8,965 bases of DNA, from NCBI GenBank assembly GCA_902773195.1, contig CACYDL010000135.1:1-8965 (forward strand), given 5' to 3'. The notes below the pieces were generated by a model, which was given only the letters and a program-made list of their open reading frames with translations, was not told the origin of the DNA and made no database searches. The stretch is from an uncultured Lachnospiraceae bacterium (lineage in GTDB: Bacteria > Bacillota_A > Clostridia > Lachnospirales > Lachnospiraceae). Shown piece after piece: positions 1-7,119 of this stretch. Numbering within the stretch: the first letter of the stretch is position 1; each line of letters opens with the position of its first letter. Both the position numbers and the translations under genes were made by a program.

Positions 1-1
1 C

Positions 2-793
2 GCGGCGCTCCACATGTGGGAGGAACCCTGCATCTCCGGGGAGAACGGCAGCGGCGCCGTCTTCTTTTCGGGATGTCCGCTTCAGTGCGTGTTCTGCCAG
101 AACCGGCCGATCGCGCTCGGAAGAACCGGCTGGGAGGTGAGCTGCGAGCGGCTCGCGGAGATCTTCCTCCAACTCCAGGCCAAAGGGGCGAACAACATCA
201 ATCTGGTGACGCCGACCCAGTTCGTGCCGCAGATCGTGAGGGCTGCCGGGATCGCTCGCGGGAGGCTGAGGATTCCATTTGTCTACAATACGGGGTCCTA
301 TGAGACCGCGGAGACGGTCCGGATGCTGAAGGGGACCGTCGACATCTTCCTGCCGGACCTGAAATACAGGAGCCCGGAGCTCTCCGCGAGGTACAGCGGC
401 GCGCCGGACTACTTTGAGACGGCCTGCGCCGCGATCGCCGAGATGGTGAAGATCGCCGGAAAACCGCGCTTTGACGGGAGGGGGATCATGACCGGCGGCG
501 TGATTGTCAGGCACATGATCCTTCCCGGGCACACGAAGGATTCGATGGACGTCATCGACTACCTGCACGGAGAATACGGCGACGACATCTATATCAGCAT
601 CATGAACCAGTACACGCCGATGCCGGGGATCGGGGAGAAGTACCCCGAACTCGGAAGAAAGGTGACGCGCAGGGAGTACGGAAAGGTCGTCGATTACGCT
701 CTTGGGATCGGTGTCGGGAAGGCGTTCATCCAGGAGGGAGGGACGGCGGAGGAGAGTTTTATACCCGGTTTTGACGGGGAGGGAATAATCTGA
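2..793 (+). CDS. PflA-like radical SAM protein (5' truncated)
   Basis: This is a radical SAM enzyme of the pyruvate formate-lyase-activating-enzyme-like group (PflX-type). The reading frame is open to the window edge, reading A-A-L-H before the first visible Met at 14. Family members carry an N-terminal Cys-rich segment before the W-E-E-P-C-I-S-G motif, so the true start lies upstream and the ATG at 14 is internal. The cluster-binding CxxxCxxC motif (C-P-L-Q-C-V-F-C, bases 74-97) would hold a [4Fe-4S] cluster that cleaves S-adenosylmethionine. Further family marks are N-L-V-T-P-T-Q, Y-N-T-G-S-Y, D-I-F-L-P-D-L-K-Y, the R-H-M-I-L-P-G-H stretch and M-N-Q-Y-T-P-M-P. The ending E-E-S-F-I-P-G-F-D is the usual family C terminus, so the 3' end looks intact. 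The protein it activates, if any, is not visible here. It is probably cotranscribed with hslO, 69 nt downstream. Family assignment is sure; substrate is unknown. Confidence 0.93.
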   Translation, partial: AALHMWEEPCISGENGSGAVFFSGCPLQCVFCQNRPIALGRTGWEVSCERLAEIFLQLQAKGANNINLVTPTQFVPQIVRAAGIARGRLRIPFVYNTGSYETAETVRMLKGTVDIFLPDLKYRSPELSARYSGAPDYFETACAAIAEMVKIAGKPRFDGRGIMTGGVIVRHMILPGHTKDSMDVIDYLHGEYGDDIYISIMNQYTPMPGIGEKYPELGRKVTRREYGKVVDYALGIGVGKAFIQEGGTAEESFIPGFDGEGII

Positions 794-862
794 GCCGGAG
801 AAAGAACACGGGGAGAAGAAGGGCGGGAAGAAGAGATCCGCGAAGAAGATACGGGAGAGTGG

Positions 863-1756
863 ATGATGAGCGACTATCTTGTAAGGGCTACGGCGGCAGA
901 TGATTTTGTCAGGGCATTTGCCGTGACGTCCAGAGACCTGACTGACGAAGCGAGAAGGAGGCACGGCCTGAGCCCGGTTGCCGCCGCCGCGCTCGGAAGA
1001 ACGATGGCGGGAGCGCTGATGATGGGCGTCGACATGAAGGGGGAGCGCGACCTCATGACGCTCCAGTTTCTGGGTGACGGTCCGCTCGGGAGCGTGATCG
1101 TGACCGCGGACTCCCACGGAAATGTGAAAGGATTCGTGCAGAATCCGGACGTGGCCCTTCCGCTCAACAGGTACGGGAAGCTCGACGTCGGCGGCGCGGT
1201 CGGCAGCGGGAGGCTCCGGGTGTTGAAGGACATCGGGCTCAAGGAGCCTTACACGGGGGAGGTCGAGATCCAGAGTGGGGAGATCGCGCAGGACCTGACC
1301 TACTATTTCGCCGTGAGCGAACAGGTGCCGTCCGTCGTGGCGCTCGGTGTGCTGGTCAACCCCGGAACCAGGGAGGTCCTGCAGGCGGGCGGATACATCA
1401 TCCAGGTCATGCCGGACTGCCCGGATGAGATCGTCTCCGAACTCGAGAGAGTGTGCACCGCTTCCGAACCTGTGACGACGCTGCTGGCGAACGGGGGGAC
1501 GCCCGAGAGCATCCTGATAGGCCTTCTGTCGGGACTCGACGTCCACATCACCGACAGCACGCCGGTGAGATTCCGGTGCGACTGCAGCCGGGAGCGCGTG
1601 ACGAAGGCCCTGATCGCGATGGGCCGGGGGGAACTCAGCGCCATGGCGGCCGAGGGGAAGCCGGTGACGCTGTCCTGCCATTTCTGCAATACACAGTACG
1701 AATTTACCCCGGATGAACTGTATCAGATCCTTGAGAGCCAGCTCCGTGTGCAGTGA
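863..1756 (+). CDS. hslO: Hsp33 redox-regulated chaperonin
   Basis: This is Hsp33, a cytoplasmic holdase that protects unfolding proteins during oxidative stress. The protein has 297 residues, normal for the family. The N-terminal and middle part (about residues 1-225) shows the family stretches R-A-T-A-A-D, L-Q-F-L-G-D-G-P-L-G, G-F-V-Q-N-P and the Y-Y-F-A-V-S-E-Q-V-P-S segment. The C-terminal zinc switch is complete: C239-D-C241 and C272-H-F-C275, giving CxC-30-CxxC. These four cysteines bind zinc when reduced and form disulfides when oxidised and active. Two ATG codons are adjacent (863 and 866). The GGGAGAG at 853-859 is 3 nt from the first and 6 nt from the second, so 866 may be the preferred start; the difference is one residue. 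No promoter is evident in the short purine-rich gap before it, so expression probably comes from the radical SAM gene upstream. Confidence 0.97.
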   Translation: MMSDYLVRATAADDFVRAFAVTSRDLTDEARRRHGLSPVAAAALGRTMAGALMMGVDMKGERDLMTLQFLGDGPLGSVIVTADSHGNVKGFVQNPDVALPLNRYGKLDVGGAVGSGRLRVLKDIGLKEPYTGEVEIQSGEIAQDLTYYFAVSEQVPSVVALGVLVNPGTREVLQAGGYIIQVMPDCPDEIVSELERVCTASEPVTTLLANGGTPESILIGLLSGLDVHITDSTPVRFRCDCSRERVTKALIAMGRGELSAMAAEGKPVTLSCHFCNTQYEFTPDELYQILESQLRVQ

Positions 1757-1807
1757 CGGCGCGGCCGGATCCCCGCGGATACGGCAACAAAACAGGCCGA
1801 TTGTATC

Positions 1808-1836
1808 TTGAAAGCGGTTTTTTATGATGATATTCT
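1808..1836 (+). promoter_or_regulatory. metK promoter, extended -10 type
   Basis: A -35 box TTGAAA (1808-1813) and a -10 box TATTCT (1831-1836) are separated by exactly 17 nt. A TG dinucleotide at 1828-1829 gives the extended -10 form TGn. Transcription would start near 1842-1844, about 27 nt before the riboswitch aptamer. The surrounding bases are AT-rich against the GC-rich genes on both sides. The promoter is predicted from sequence only. Confidence 0.7.
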
Positions 1837-1868
1837 AACGAACAGCTTAACTGCATATTGTGTGCTTA

Positions 1869-1968
1869 CTCTTATTAAGAACGGCGGAGACCAGGGGTTC
1901 TGTGAAGCCGTGACAACCTCCCGGGACGGGAAGGTGCCAACCTCGAGCGAGTGATCGAACAATAAGGG
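1869..1968 (+). ncRNA. SAM-I (S-box) riboswitch aptamer
   Basis: The leader of metK contains a complete S-box aptamer. P1 is formed by CTTATT (1871-1876) with AATAAG (1961-1966), extendable by two pairs to 1869/1968. P2 begins with CGGC (1882-1885) pairing GCCG (1907-1910), followed by the kink-turn style GGAGA. The conserved strand G-A-C-A-A-C-C is at 1912-1918. P3 is TCCCG (1919-1923) with CGGGA (1927-1931), continued by CC/GG around an unpaired A, the known SAM-contact region. The signature AAGGTGCCAA lies at 1931-1940. A short P4, CTC/GAG around 1942-1951, follows. SAM binding stabilises P1. In this position the aptamer controls SAM synthetase, its classic target. Confidence comes from both the conserved core bases and the helices. 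Confidence 0.95.
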
Positions 1969-1990
1969 CTGTATGGTTTTCTGGCGGTCC
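1966..1990 (+). promoter_or_regulatory. Candidate antiterminator of the metK riboswitch
   Basis: GGGCTG (1966-1971) can pair with CGGTCC (1985-1990), including two G-U pairs, with a possible further wobble pair inside. The 5' strand overlaps the 3' side of P1, and the 3' strand overlaps the 5' side of the terminator. It therefore cannot coexist with either, as expected of an antiterminator that forms when SAM is low. The helix is short, so this is an inference from complementarity. Confidence 0.5.
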
Positions 1991-2010
1991 GCGTGCGCGG
2001 GCCGTTTTTT
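1985..2010 (+). terminator. Riboswitch-controlled intrinsic terminator before metK
   Basis: CGGTCCGC (1985-1992) pairs with GCGGGCCG (1997-2004) through 8 bp including one G-U pair and a GTGC loop. Six T residues follow directly at 2005-2010. It lies between the SAM aptamer and the metK ribosome binding region, so it is the OFF structure of the expression platform. Confidence 0.9.
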
Positions 2011-2033
2011 AAATCGGAAAGGGAAAGGTTACC

Positions 2034-3242
<1,209 letters not shown>

Positions 3243-3266
3243 AAAAGAACAATACTGGAGAGAAAT

Positions 3267-3302
3267 GCGGGGCATCGCTTGTGCGGGAGCCCCGCTCTTT
3301 TT
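3267..3302 (+). terminator. Intrinsic terminator of metK
   Basis: GCGGGGC (3267-3273) pairs perfectly with GCCCCGC (3289-3295), and TCTTTTT follows at 3296-3302. A smaller CGC/GCG helix can form inside the 15-nt loop. It lies 25 nt after the metK stop codon and separates metK from the next transcription unit. Confidence 0.9.
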
Positions 3303-3320
3303 CCGATGCCCATACGGGAC

Positions 3321-3349
3321 TGGCGCGGCCGCGCGCGTTTGTATATAAT
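3321..3349 (+). promoter_or_regulatory. Probable promoter of the DUF6145-like/AEC/dusB/serine ammonia-lyase unit
   Basis: A perfect TATAAT is at 3344-3349, in the one AT-rich patch between the metK terminator and the next gene. The hexamer 17 nt upstream (TGGCGC, 3321-3326) is a poor -35 match, so an activator or an alternative recognition mode may be needed. A 12-nt perfect palindrome, 3323-3334, overlaps this -35 region and the spacer. A start near 3356 would leave a leader of about 60 nt. The position after a terminator supports the assignment, but the -35 weakness limits confidence. Confidence 0.5.
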
Positions 3350-3404
3350 GATTCTGGGGTCAGACCAGGACCAGCCGGGGCCGTAAAGCGCCCGGCCCGA
3401 CGAC

Positions 3405-3410
3405 AGGAGA
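3405..3410 (+). promoter_or_regulatory. Ribosome binding site that sets the start at 3416
   Basis: AGGAGA lies 5 nt before ATG 3416. The frame is open further upstream, to a possible GTG at 3281, but that stretch overlaps the metK terminator and the promoter and has no comparable site. This decides the shorter start. Confidence 0.8.
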
Positions 3411-3415
3411 ACGCC

Positions 3416-3736
3416 ATGTCCGTAACCTTGTGCGGCGCGAGCCGCTACAACCAGAACTACTATTTCAACCCGGAGTTCGCGAAACTTCCGCAGTCCGTGC
3501 AGGAGCACCTGCGGGAGATCTGCGTGCTGTTCACGGCGGACGTCGGGGGAATCTTCACCATCGAGTTCAACGACGACGGCAGAGTCGAGTTCGTTGTCCG
3601 GAACGCCGAGACCGACGTTGATGTCGATGAGATCGGGTCGGAGCTCCGCATCCGCCGGCTGCAGCAGGAAGAGGCGGAACTGATGGGGAAGCTGGAGCTC
3701 TTCTACAGAATCTTCATTCTCAGGGAAGCTCTCTGA
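3416..3736 (+). CDS. Small conserved acidic protein, DUF6145-like
   Basis: The product has 106 residues and no known activity. It resembles from memory a family of short Lachnospiraceae proteins annotated DUF6145, in the pattern L-C-G-A-S-x-Y-x-Q-x-Y-Y-x-N near the N terminus, then L-P-x-x-V-x-x-x-L, C-V-L-F-T-x-D-V-G-G, a run ending in D-E-I-G-S, and a C-terminal helix ending E-L-x-Y-R-I-F. It has no signal peptide or membrane segment, so it should be cytoplasmic. The central part, about residues 38-80, is rich in Asp and Glu and looks like alternating strands; residues 81-106 look helical. The start at 3416 is chosen from its AGGAGA site. It is the first gene of a tight unit, 22 nt ahead of the transporter gene. 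The neighbours suggest no clear role, and I assign none. Confidence 0.85.
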   Translation: MSVTLCGASRYNQNYYFNPEFAKLPQSVQEHLREICVLFTADVGGIFTIEFNDDGRVEFVVRNAETDVDVDEIGSELRIRRLQQEEAELMGKLELFYRIFILREAL

Positions 3737-3758
3737 TCCGCGGAAGGGGACACACGCC

Positions 3759-4682
3759 ATGGTCGACATGAATACGATGGTAAACCTGCTGTCAACCATT
3801 TTCCTGCTGATGCTCTCGGGATATGTCCTGACCAGGCTGAAGATCCTGCCCGCCTCCGCCAGGGGGCCGCTGACGGACCTCGTCATAGAATTTATACTTC
3901 CGTGCAATATCATCGTCTCATTTCTCATGGAATTCAACGCGGAGATCCTGAAATCCGCGGCGGTCGTCGTCGCCATGTCGGGCTTCGTCCAGCTGCTCTC
4001 CTACATCGTCAGCCGGTACGCGTACCCGCGCGCCGAGGCCGAGGCCTCCAAGGTTCTCCGGTATTCCACGATCACTTCGAACGCCGGGTTTTACGGGAGC
4101 CCGATCGCCCAGGGGCTGTACGGCGACCTGGGCCTCTTCTACGCCGCCTTCTACCTCATCCCCGTGAGGGCCGTGATGTGGTCCGTCGGCATCGTGATAT
4201 TCTCGGAGAAGAAAGAGCCGCACCTCATGAGGAAGGTTCTCACGCACCCGTGCGTCGCCTCGATCTGGGTCGGCCTGGTCCTGATGGTGACGCAGGTCCG
4301 GCTTCCCGCCGGTCTGGACAGCGCTCTGCGCTCCGTGTCCGCCTGCAACACCGCGCTCTCGATGATCGTGATCGGCAGCATTCTCGCGGATATCCCGCTG
4401 AACGAGATCTTCAGCCTGCAGGCGCTCTGGTACAGCGTCGTCCGGCTTCTCATCATTCCGCTCATCGTGCTCGCCTTCTGCCGCCTCGCCCGCGTCGACG
4501 CTTTCGTCACTGGGATTTCGACGGTGCTCGCCGGGATGCCGACGCCCGCGATGACCGTGATGATGGCGGAGAAGTACAGGAGCGACACGCATCTCGCGGT
4601 CAAGATCCTGTTTCTGTCGACGATACTGTCGCTCGTGACGATACCGCTTCTTTGCCTGATCATGGAAATGGTGCCCGCGTGA
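3759..4682 (+). CDS. AEC-family transporter (auxin efflux carrier type)
   Basis: This 307-residue integral membrane protein has about ten hydrophobic segments in two halves, the layout of the AEC family, whose bacterial members move small organic acids and related metabolites. Segments are visible at about residues 7-24, 36-58, 64-85, 115-145 (around the A-F-Y-L-I-P stretch), 160-180, 195-215, 222-245, 247-270 and 280-305. Family marks are the early L-P-C-N-I-I-V-S segment, the [11 protein letters not shown] motif near the middle of the first half, and the G-M-P-T-P-A motif in the second half, the kind of helix-breaking substrate site seen in the family. GGAAGGGG at 3742-3749 precedes ATG 3759 by 9 nt; ATG codons at 3768 and 3777 are possible alternatives. 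The substrate cannot be read from sequence. Cotranscription with a serine ammonia-lyase makes pyruvate, serine or another small acid a guess only. Confidence 0.92.
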   Translation: MVDMNTMVNLLSTIFLLMLSGYVLTRLKILPASARGPLTDLVIEFILPCNIIVSFLMEFNAEILKSAAVVVAMSGFVQLLSYIVSRYAYPRAEAEASKVLRYSTITSNAGFYGSPIAQGLYGDLGLFYAAFYLIPVRAVMWSVGIVIFSEKKEPHLMRKVLTHPCVASIWVGLVLMVTQVRLPAGLDSALRSVSACNTALSMIVIGSILADIPLNEIFSLQALWYSVVRLLIIPLIVLAFCRLARVDAFVTGISTVLAGMPTPAMTVMMAEKYRSDTHLAVKILFLSTILSLVTIPLLCLIMEMVPA

Positions 4683-4697
4683 CAGCCCATGCCGGCC

Positions 4698-4704
4698 AGG
4701 AGGG
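4698..4704 (+). promoter_or_regulatory. Unusually distant ribosome binding site of dusB
   Basis: AGGAGGG is a near-perfect anti-16S match but lies 15 nt before ATG 4720, longer than the usual 5-9 nt. No other start codon exists in the dusB frame between 4681 and 4720, and the family N terminus supports 4720. A different-frame ATG at 4689 overlaps the site and leads only to a shadow frame. Confidence 0.6.
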
Positions 4705-4719
4705 ACAAACAGACAGCAT

Positions 4720-5694
4720 ATGATTACTATAGGAACCGTCACAGTCGGAAACAACATGACGCTCGGCCCCATGGCCGGTGTCACCGATCTCCCCTTCCGC
4801 CTCCTCTGCAGGGAGATGGGAGCCGCCCTCACCGCCACGGAGATGATCAGCGCAAATGCCGTGAAGTACGGAAATATGAAGACATTTGAGCTGGCGAGAA
4901 TCGGCCGGGACGAGCACCCGGTTTCCATGCAGATCTTCGGGCCCGACCCGCAGACGATGGCAGCGGCCGCGGAGCGGCTCGCGGAAGTCCCTTATGACAT
5001 CCTCGACATCAATATGGGCTGCCCGATGCCGAAGATCGTGAAGAACGGCGAGGGCTCCGCCCTTATGCGGAACCCGGAGCTCGCGGAGGAGATCGTCCGC
5101 GCCTGCGTGCGGGCTGCCGGCCGCCCGGTCACCGTGAAGCTGCGCGCCGGCTGGTCCGCGTCCGAGATCAACGCCGTCGAAATCGCCCGGCGCTGCGAGG
5201 CGGCCGGGGCCGCCGCGGTCGCGGTCCACGGGCGCACGAGGGAGCAGCTGTACTCCGGGAAGGCCGACTGGGACATCATCCGGCGGGTGAAGGAGGCGGT
5301 GTCGATCCCGGTGATCGGCAACGGGGACGTGAATTCCCGGGAGGACGCGGACCGCATGCGGAGGGAGACCGGCTGCGACCTCGTCATGGTCGCCCGCGGC
5401 GCGAGGGGAAATCCCTGGATCTTCAGCGGCCATAAGCCCGACATCCGCGAGGTGCGCGACATGATCCTGAGGCACGCGCGGATGCAGGCGGAAGAAGAGG
5501 AGGCCCGCTCCGGCGCGGGCGGAAACGCCGCCTATCTGGCGGTCTGCCAGATGCGCAAGCACATCGCCTGGTACACGGCCGGGTGGCCGAACTCGTCCCG
5601 CGTCCGCGCCGGGGTCAACCGCGCCGGAAGCTTTGAGGAGATAAGGGAGATAATTGACGAGTGGGAGGAAACGAGCGCCTCCGGAGGGGAATGA
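4720..5694 (+). CDS. dusB: tRNA-dihydrouridine synthase B
   Basis: This FMN enzyme reduces uridines in the tRNA D-loop region to dihydrouridine using NADPH. Its 324 residues match DusB. In order there are the FMN-binding N-terminal motif [13 protein letters not shown] (15-27), the catalytic region [10 protein letters not shown] with Cys101 as general acid and K-N-G-E-G-S-A-L-M after it, V-K-L-R-A-G-W, the [12 protein letters not shown] motif, and the phosphate-binding I-G-N-G-D-V (199-204). [12 protein letters not shown] ends the TIM barrel, and a helical tRNA-binding domain fills the last 80 or so residues. It follows the transporter gene by 37 nt, and its TGA lies one base before the next ATG, so it is part of the four-gene unit. 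In many Firmicutes dusB lies directly before greA and lysS; here one gene separates them. Confidence 0.97.
   Translation: MITIGTVTVGNNMTLGPMAGVTDLPFRLLCREMGAALTATEMISANAVKYGNMKTFELARIGRDEHPVSMQIFGPDPQTMAAAAERLAEVPYDILDINMGCPMPKIVKNGEGSALMRNPELAEEIVRACVRAAGRPVTVKLRAGWSASEINAVEIARRCEAAGAAAVAVHGRTREQLYSGKADWDIIRRVKEAVSIPVIGNGDVNSREDADRMRRETGCDLVMVARGARGNPWIFSGHKPDIREVRDMILRHARMQAEEEEARSGAGGNAAYLAVCQMRKHIAWYTAGWPNSSRVRAGVNRAGSFEEIREIIDEWEETSASGGE
5683..5689 (+). promoter_or_regulatory. Ribosome binding site that sets the serine ammonia-lyase start
   Basis: GGAGGGG lies inside the 3' end of dusB, 6 nt before ATG 5696. It favours 5696 over the longer in-frame start at 5654, whose extra 14 residues ([14 protein letters not shown]) would fall in the dusB coding region and are not family-like. 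Confidence 0.85.
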
Positions 5695-5695
5695 C

Positions 5696-6913
5696 ATGAA
5701 ATCAATCCGTGAAATTTACAAGATCGGAAAGGGTCCTTCGAGCTCGCATACCATGGGGCCGGAGAGAGCGGCGAAGATCTTCCGCGGGGAGCACCCGGAA
5801 GCGGACGCTTTCCGGGTAACGCTCTACGGATCCCTCAGCAAGACGGGGAAGGGACACGGGACAGACCGGGTGCTTCGGGAGACATTTGCGCCCGTTCCGA
5901 CTGAAGTGGTCTTCTGCGGGGAGGCGCCGGAGGACGTCAGCCATCCGAACACGATGGATATTGCCGCGTTTCGCGGAGGGCAGTCAACCGGGACCATGCG
6001 CGCCCTCTCCGTGGGAGGCGGGGATATCCGCATCGAGGGACGCCCGGAATCCCCGCTCGACGAGGTCTATCCGGAAAATTCCTTCGCGGAGATCCTGGAA
6101 TTCTGCCGGTTCCGCAGCCTGGACCTGGTGGAATACGTGGAGATCACTGAAGGAGAGGAAATCCGCGACTACCTGCACACGGTCTGGGAGCAGATGAAGA
6201 GGACGATCCGGGAAGGGCTGCAGGCGGAAGGAGTCCTGCCGGGTCCGCTGAAGGTGGAGAGAAAGGCGAAGAAGCTCTTCGACTTTCAGCCGGAGCACGA
6301 TCACCCTCAGATCCGCGAGTGCAGGCTGATCTCCGCCTACGCGTTTGCGGTCAGCGAGCAGAACGCCGACTGCGGAACCGTCGTGACCGCCCCCACCTGC
6401 GGATCCTGCGGCGTGATACCGGCGTCGTTCCTGTACCTCCAGAATCAGCGGAATCTGTCGGATGAAGAGATGGTCTCCGGGCTGGAGGTCGCCGGCCTGA
6501 TCGGGAACCTGATCAAGCACAACGCCTCGATCTCCGGGGCGGAGTGCGGCTGCCAGGCTGAGATCGGCGCCGCCTGTTCCATGGCGGCCGCGGGCCTCGA
6601 CTACCTCTTCGGCCTGTCCGTGAACCAGATCCAGTACGCCGCGGAAATCGCGCTGGAGCACCATCTTGGTCTCACCTGCGACCCGATCCTGGGTCTCGTG
6701 CAGATTCCCTGCATCGAGAGAAATGCCGTGGCCGCAACGCGCGCGATGAACGCCTGCAACCTGTCCTATTTCCTCTCGGATACCCAGAGGATCTCGTTCG
6801 ATATCGCGGTGCGGACCATGTACGAGACCGGCATCAGCATGAATAAGCGCTTTCTGGAGACGTCCGAGGGAGGGCTGGCGAAGATGTACGGGAGAAGGAA
6901 CGAGACGATCTGA
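5696..6913 (+). CDS. sdaA: L-serine ammonia-lyase, single-chain iron-sulfur type
   Basis: This enzyme deaminates L-serine to pyruvate and ammonia with a [4Fe-4S] cluster rather than PLP. The beta-type domain comes first, with G-P-S-S-S-H-T-M-G-P (13-22), Y-G-S-L-S-K-T-G-K-G-H (44-54) and S-H-P-N-T-M (82-87). The alpha-type catalytic domain follows from about residue 170, with T-A-P-T-C-G-S-C-G-V-I-P (C235, C238). The three cluster ligands expected from the characterised family are present with the right spacing (42 and 11): Cys286 in G-C-Q-A-E, Cys328 in T-C-D-P and Cys339 in I-P-C-I-E-R-N. The loop after C-D-P reads I-L-G instead of the common V-G-G. The length is 405 residues, shorter than the E. 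coli SdaA form and close to the shorter single-chain form known from Bacteroides. Many Firmicutes instead have separate alpha and beta subunits. The ATG lies one base after the dusB stop, so translation is probably coupled. The cluster makes it oxygen-sensitive, fitting an anaerobe. Confidence 0.95.
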   Translation: MKSIREIYKIGKGPSSSHTMGPERAAKIFRGEHPEADAFRVTLYGSLSKTGKGHGTDRVLRETFAPVPTEVVFCGEAPEDVSHPNTMDIAAFRGGQSTGTMRALSVGGGDIRIEGRPESPLDEVYPENSFAEILEFCRFRSLDLVEYVEITEGEEIRDYLHTVWEQMKRTIREGLQAEGVLPGPLKVERKAKKLFDFQPEHDHPQIRECRLISAYAFAVSEQNADCGTVVTAPTCGSCGVIPASFLYLQNQRNLSDEEMVSGLEVAGLIGNLIKHNASISGAECGCQAEIGAACSMAAAGLDYLFGLSVNQIQYAAEIALEHHLGLTCDPILGLVQIPCIERNAVAATRAMNACNLSYFLSDTQRISFDIAVRTMYETGISMNKRFLETSEGGLAKMYGRRNETI

Positions 6914-6930
6914 GATCCCGGTATATATGA

Positions 6931-6954
6931 AATAAGAAGCTCTGAGACCTTATT
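6931..6954 (+). repeat. Inverted repeat just upstream of the greA promoter
   Basis: AATAAG (6931-6936) and CTTATT (6949-6954) are perfect reverse complements with a 12-nt spacer. The dyad ends 3 nt before the -35 box of the greA promoter. It could be a regulator site or an RNA hairpin in the 3' tail of the serine ammonia-lyase transcript. It has no T-run and is not a terminator. Function is unknown. Confidence 0.4.
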
Positions 6955-6957
6955 ATC

Positions 6958-6986
6958 TTGACAAGCACACATCATGAAAATATAAT
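6958..6986 (+). promoter_or_regulatory. Consensus sigma-A promoter of the greA-lysS unit
   Basis: TTGACA (6958-6963) and TATAAT (6981-6986) are both perfect matches to consensus and are separated by exactly 17 nt. The start is expected near 6993-6994. It is the strongest promoter in the window. The only downstream genes on this strand are greA and lysS, but a terminator begins about 6 nt after the expected start. Confidence 0.9.
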
Positions 6987-6992
6987 GTGGAA

Positions 6993-7033
6993 AGCATCGC
7001 GTGACGGCAAGGCTCTCCGTCACGCCATTTTTT
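6993..7033 (+). ncRNA. Predicted ~40-nt short greA leader RNA
   Basis: Promoter and terminator geometry predicts a discrete RNA of about 40 nt consisting of 5-6 nt, the 9-bp hairpin and a U-tail. The arrangement parallels the GraL RNAs of the E. coli greA leader, although there is no reason to expect sequence homology. Its existence is inferred; no transcript data are available here. Confidence 0.45.
6999..7033 (+). terminator. Intrinsic terminator in the greA leader, after the serine ammonia-lyase gene
   Basis: GCGTGACGG (6999-7007) pairs perfectly with CCGTCACGC (7017-7025), a 9-bp stem with a 9-nt loop, followed by CA and six T residues (7028-7033). It can end the dusB/serine ammonia-lyase transcript. 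It also lies only a few bases after the start of the consensus greA promoter, so it should stop many of those transcripts at about 40 nt. The CA between stem and T-run may make it leaky. Confidence 0.9.
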
Positions 7034-7119
7034 GATATTGTGCGGGAATAAACCGGCGCTGCTTCGACGAAAAGAGACACCTTGGAGTCCGGTTTTACAA
7101 GAGTCAAAAAGCAGTTAGC

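Noticed and set aside
1760..1777. Hairpin after hslO (CGCGG/CCGCG) as an hslO terminator
   Set aside because: Short stem with no T-run after it. Termination of the hslO message before the metK promoter is not supported by a clear signal.
3902..4723. Second + strand frame of 273 codons overlapping the AEC transporter
   Set aside because: Arg/Asp/His-rich, no hydrophobic pattern and no family; it is a frame shadow of the transporter gene.
4660..5697. Minus-strand open frame opposite dusB, and similar ones opposite the transporter, serine ammonia-lyase and lysS genes
   Set aside because: All lie within confidently identified + strand genes, have no recognisable family and show composition typical of antisense shadows.
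7032..7060. A second greA promoter starting at TTGATA (7032-7037)
   Set aside because: No acceptable -10 box lies 15-19 nt downstream; the expected position reads GGCGCT.
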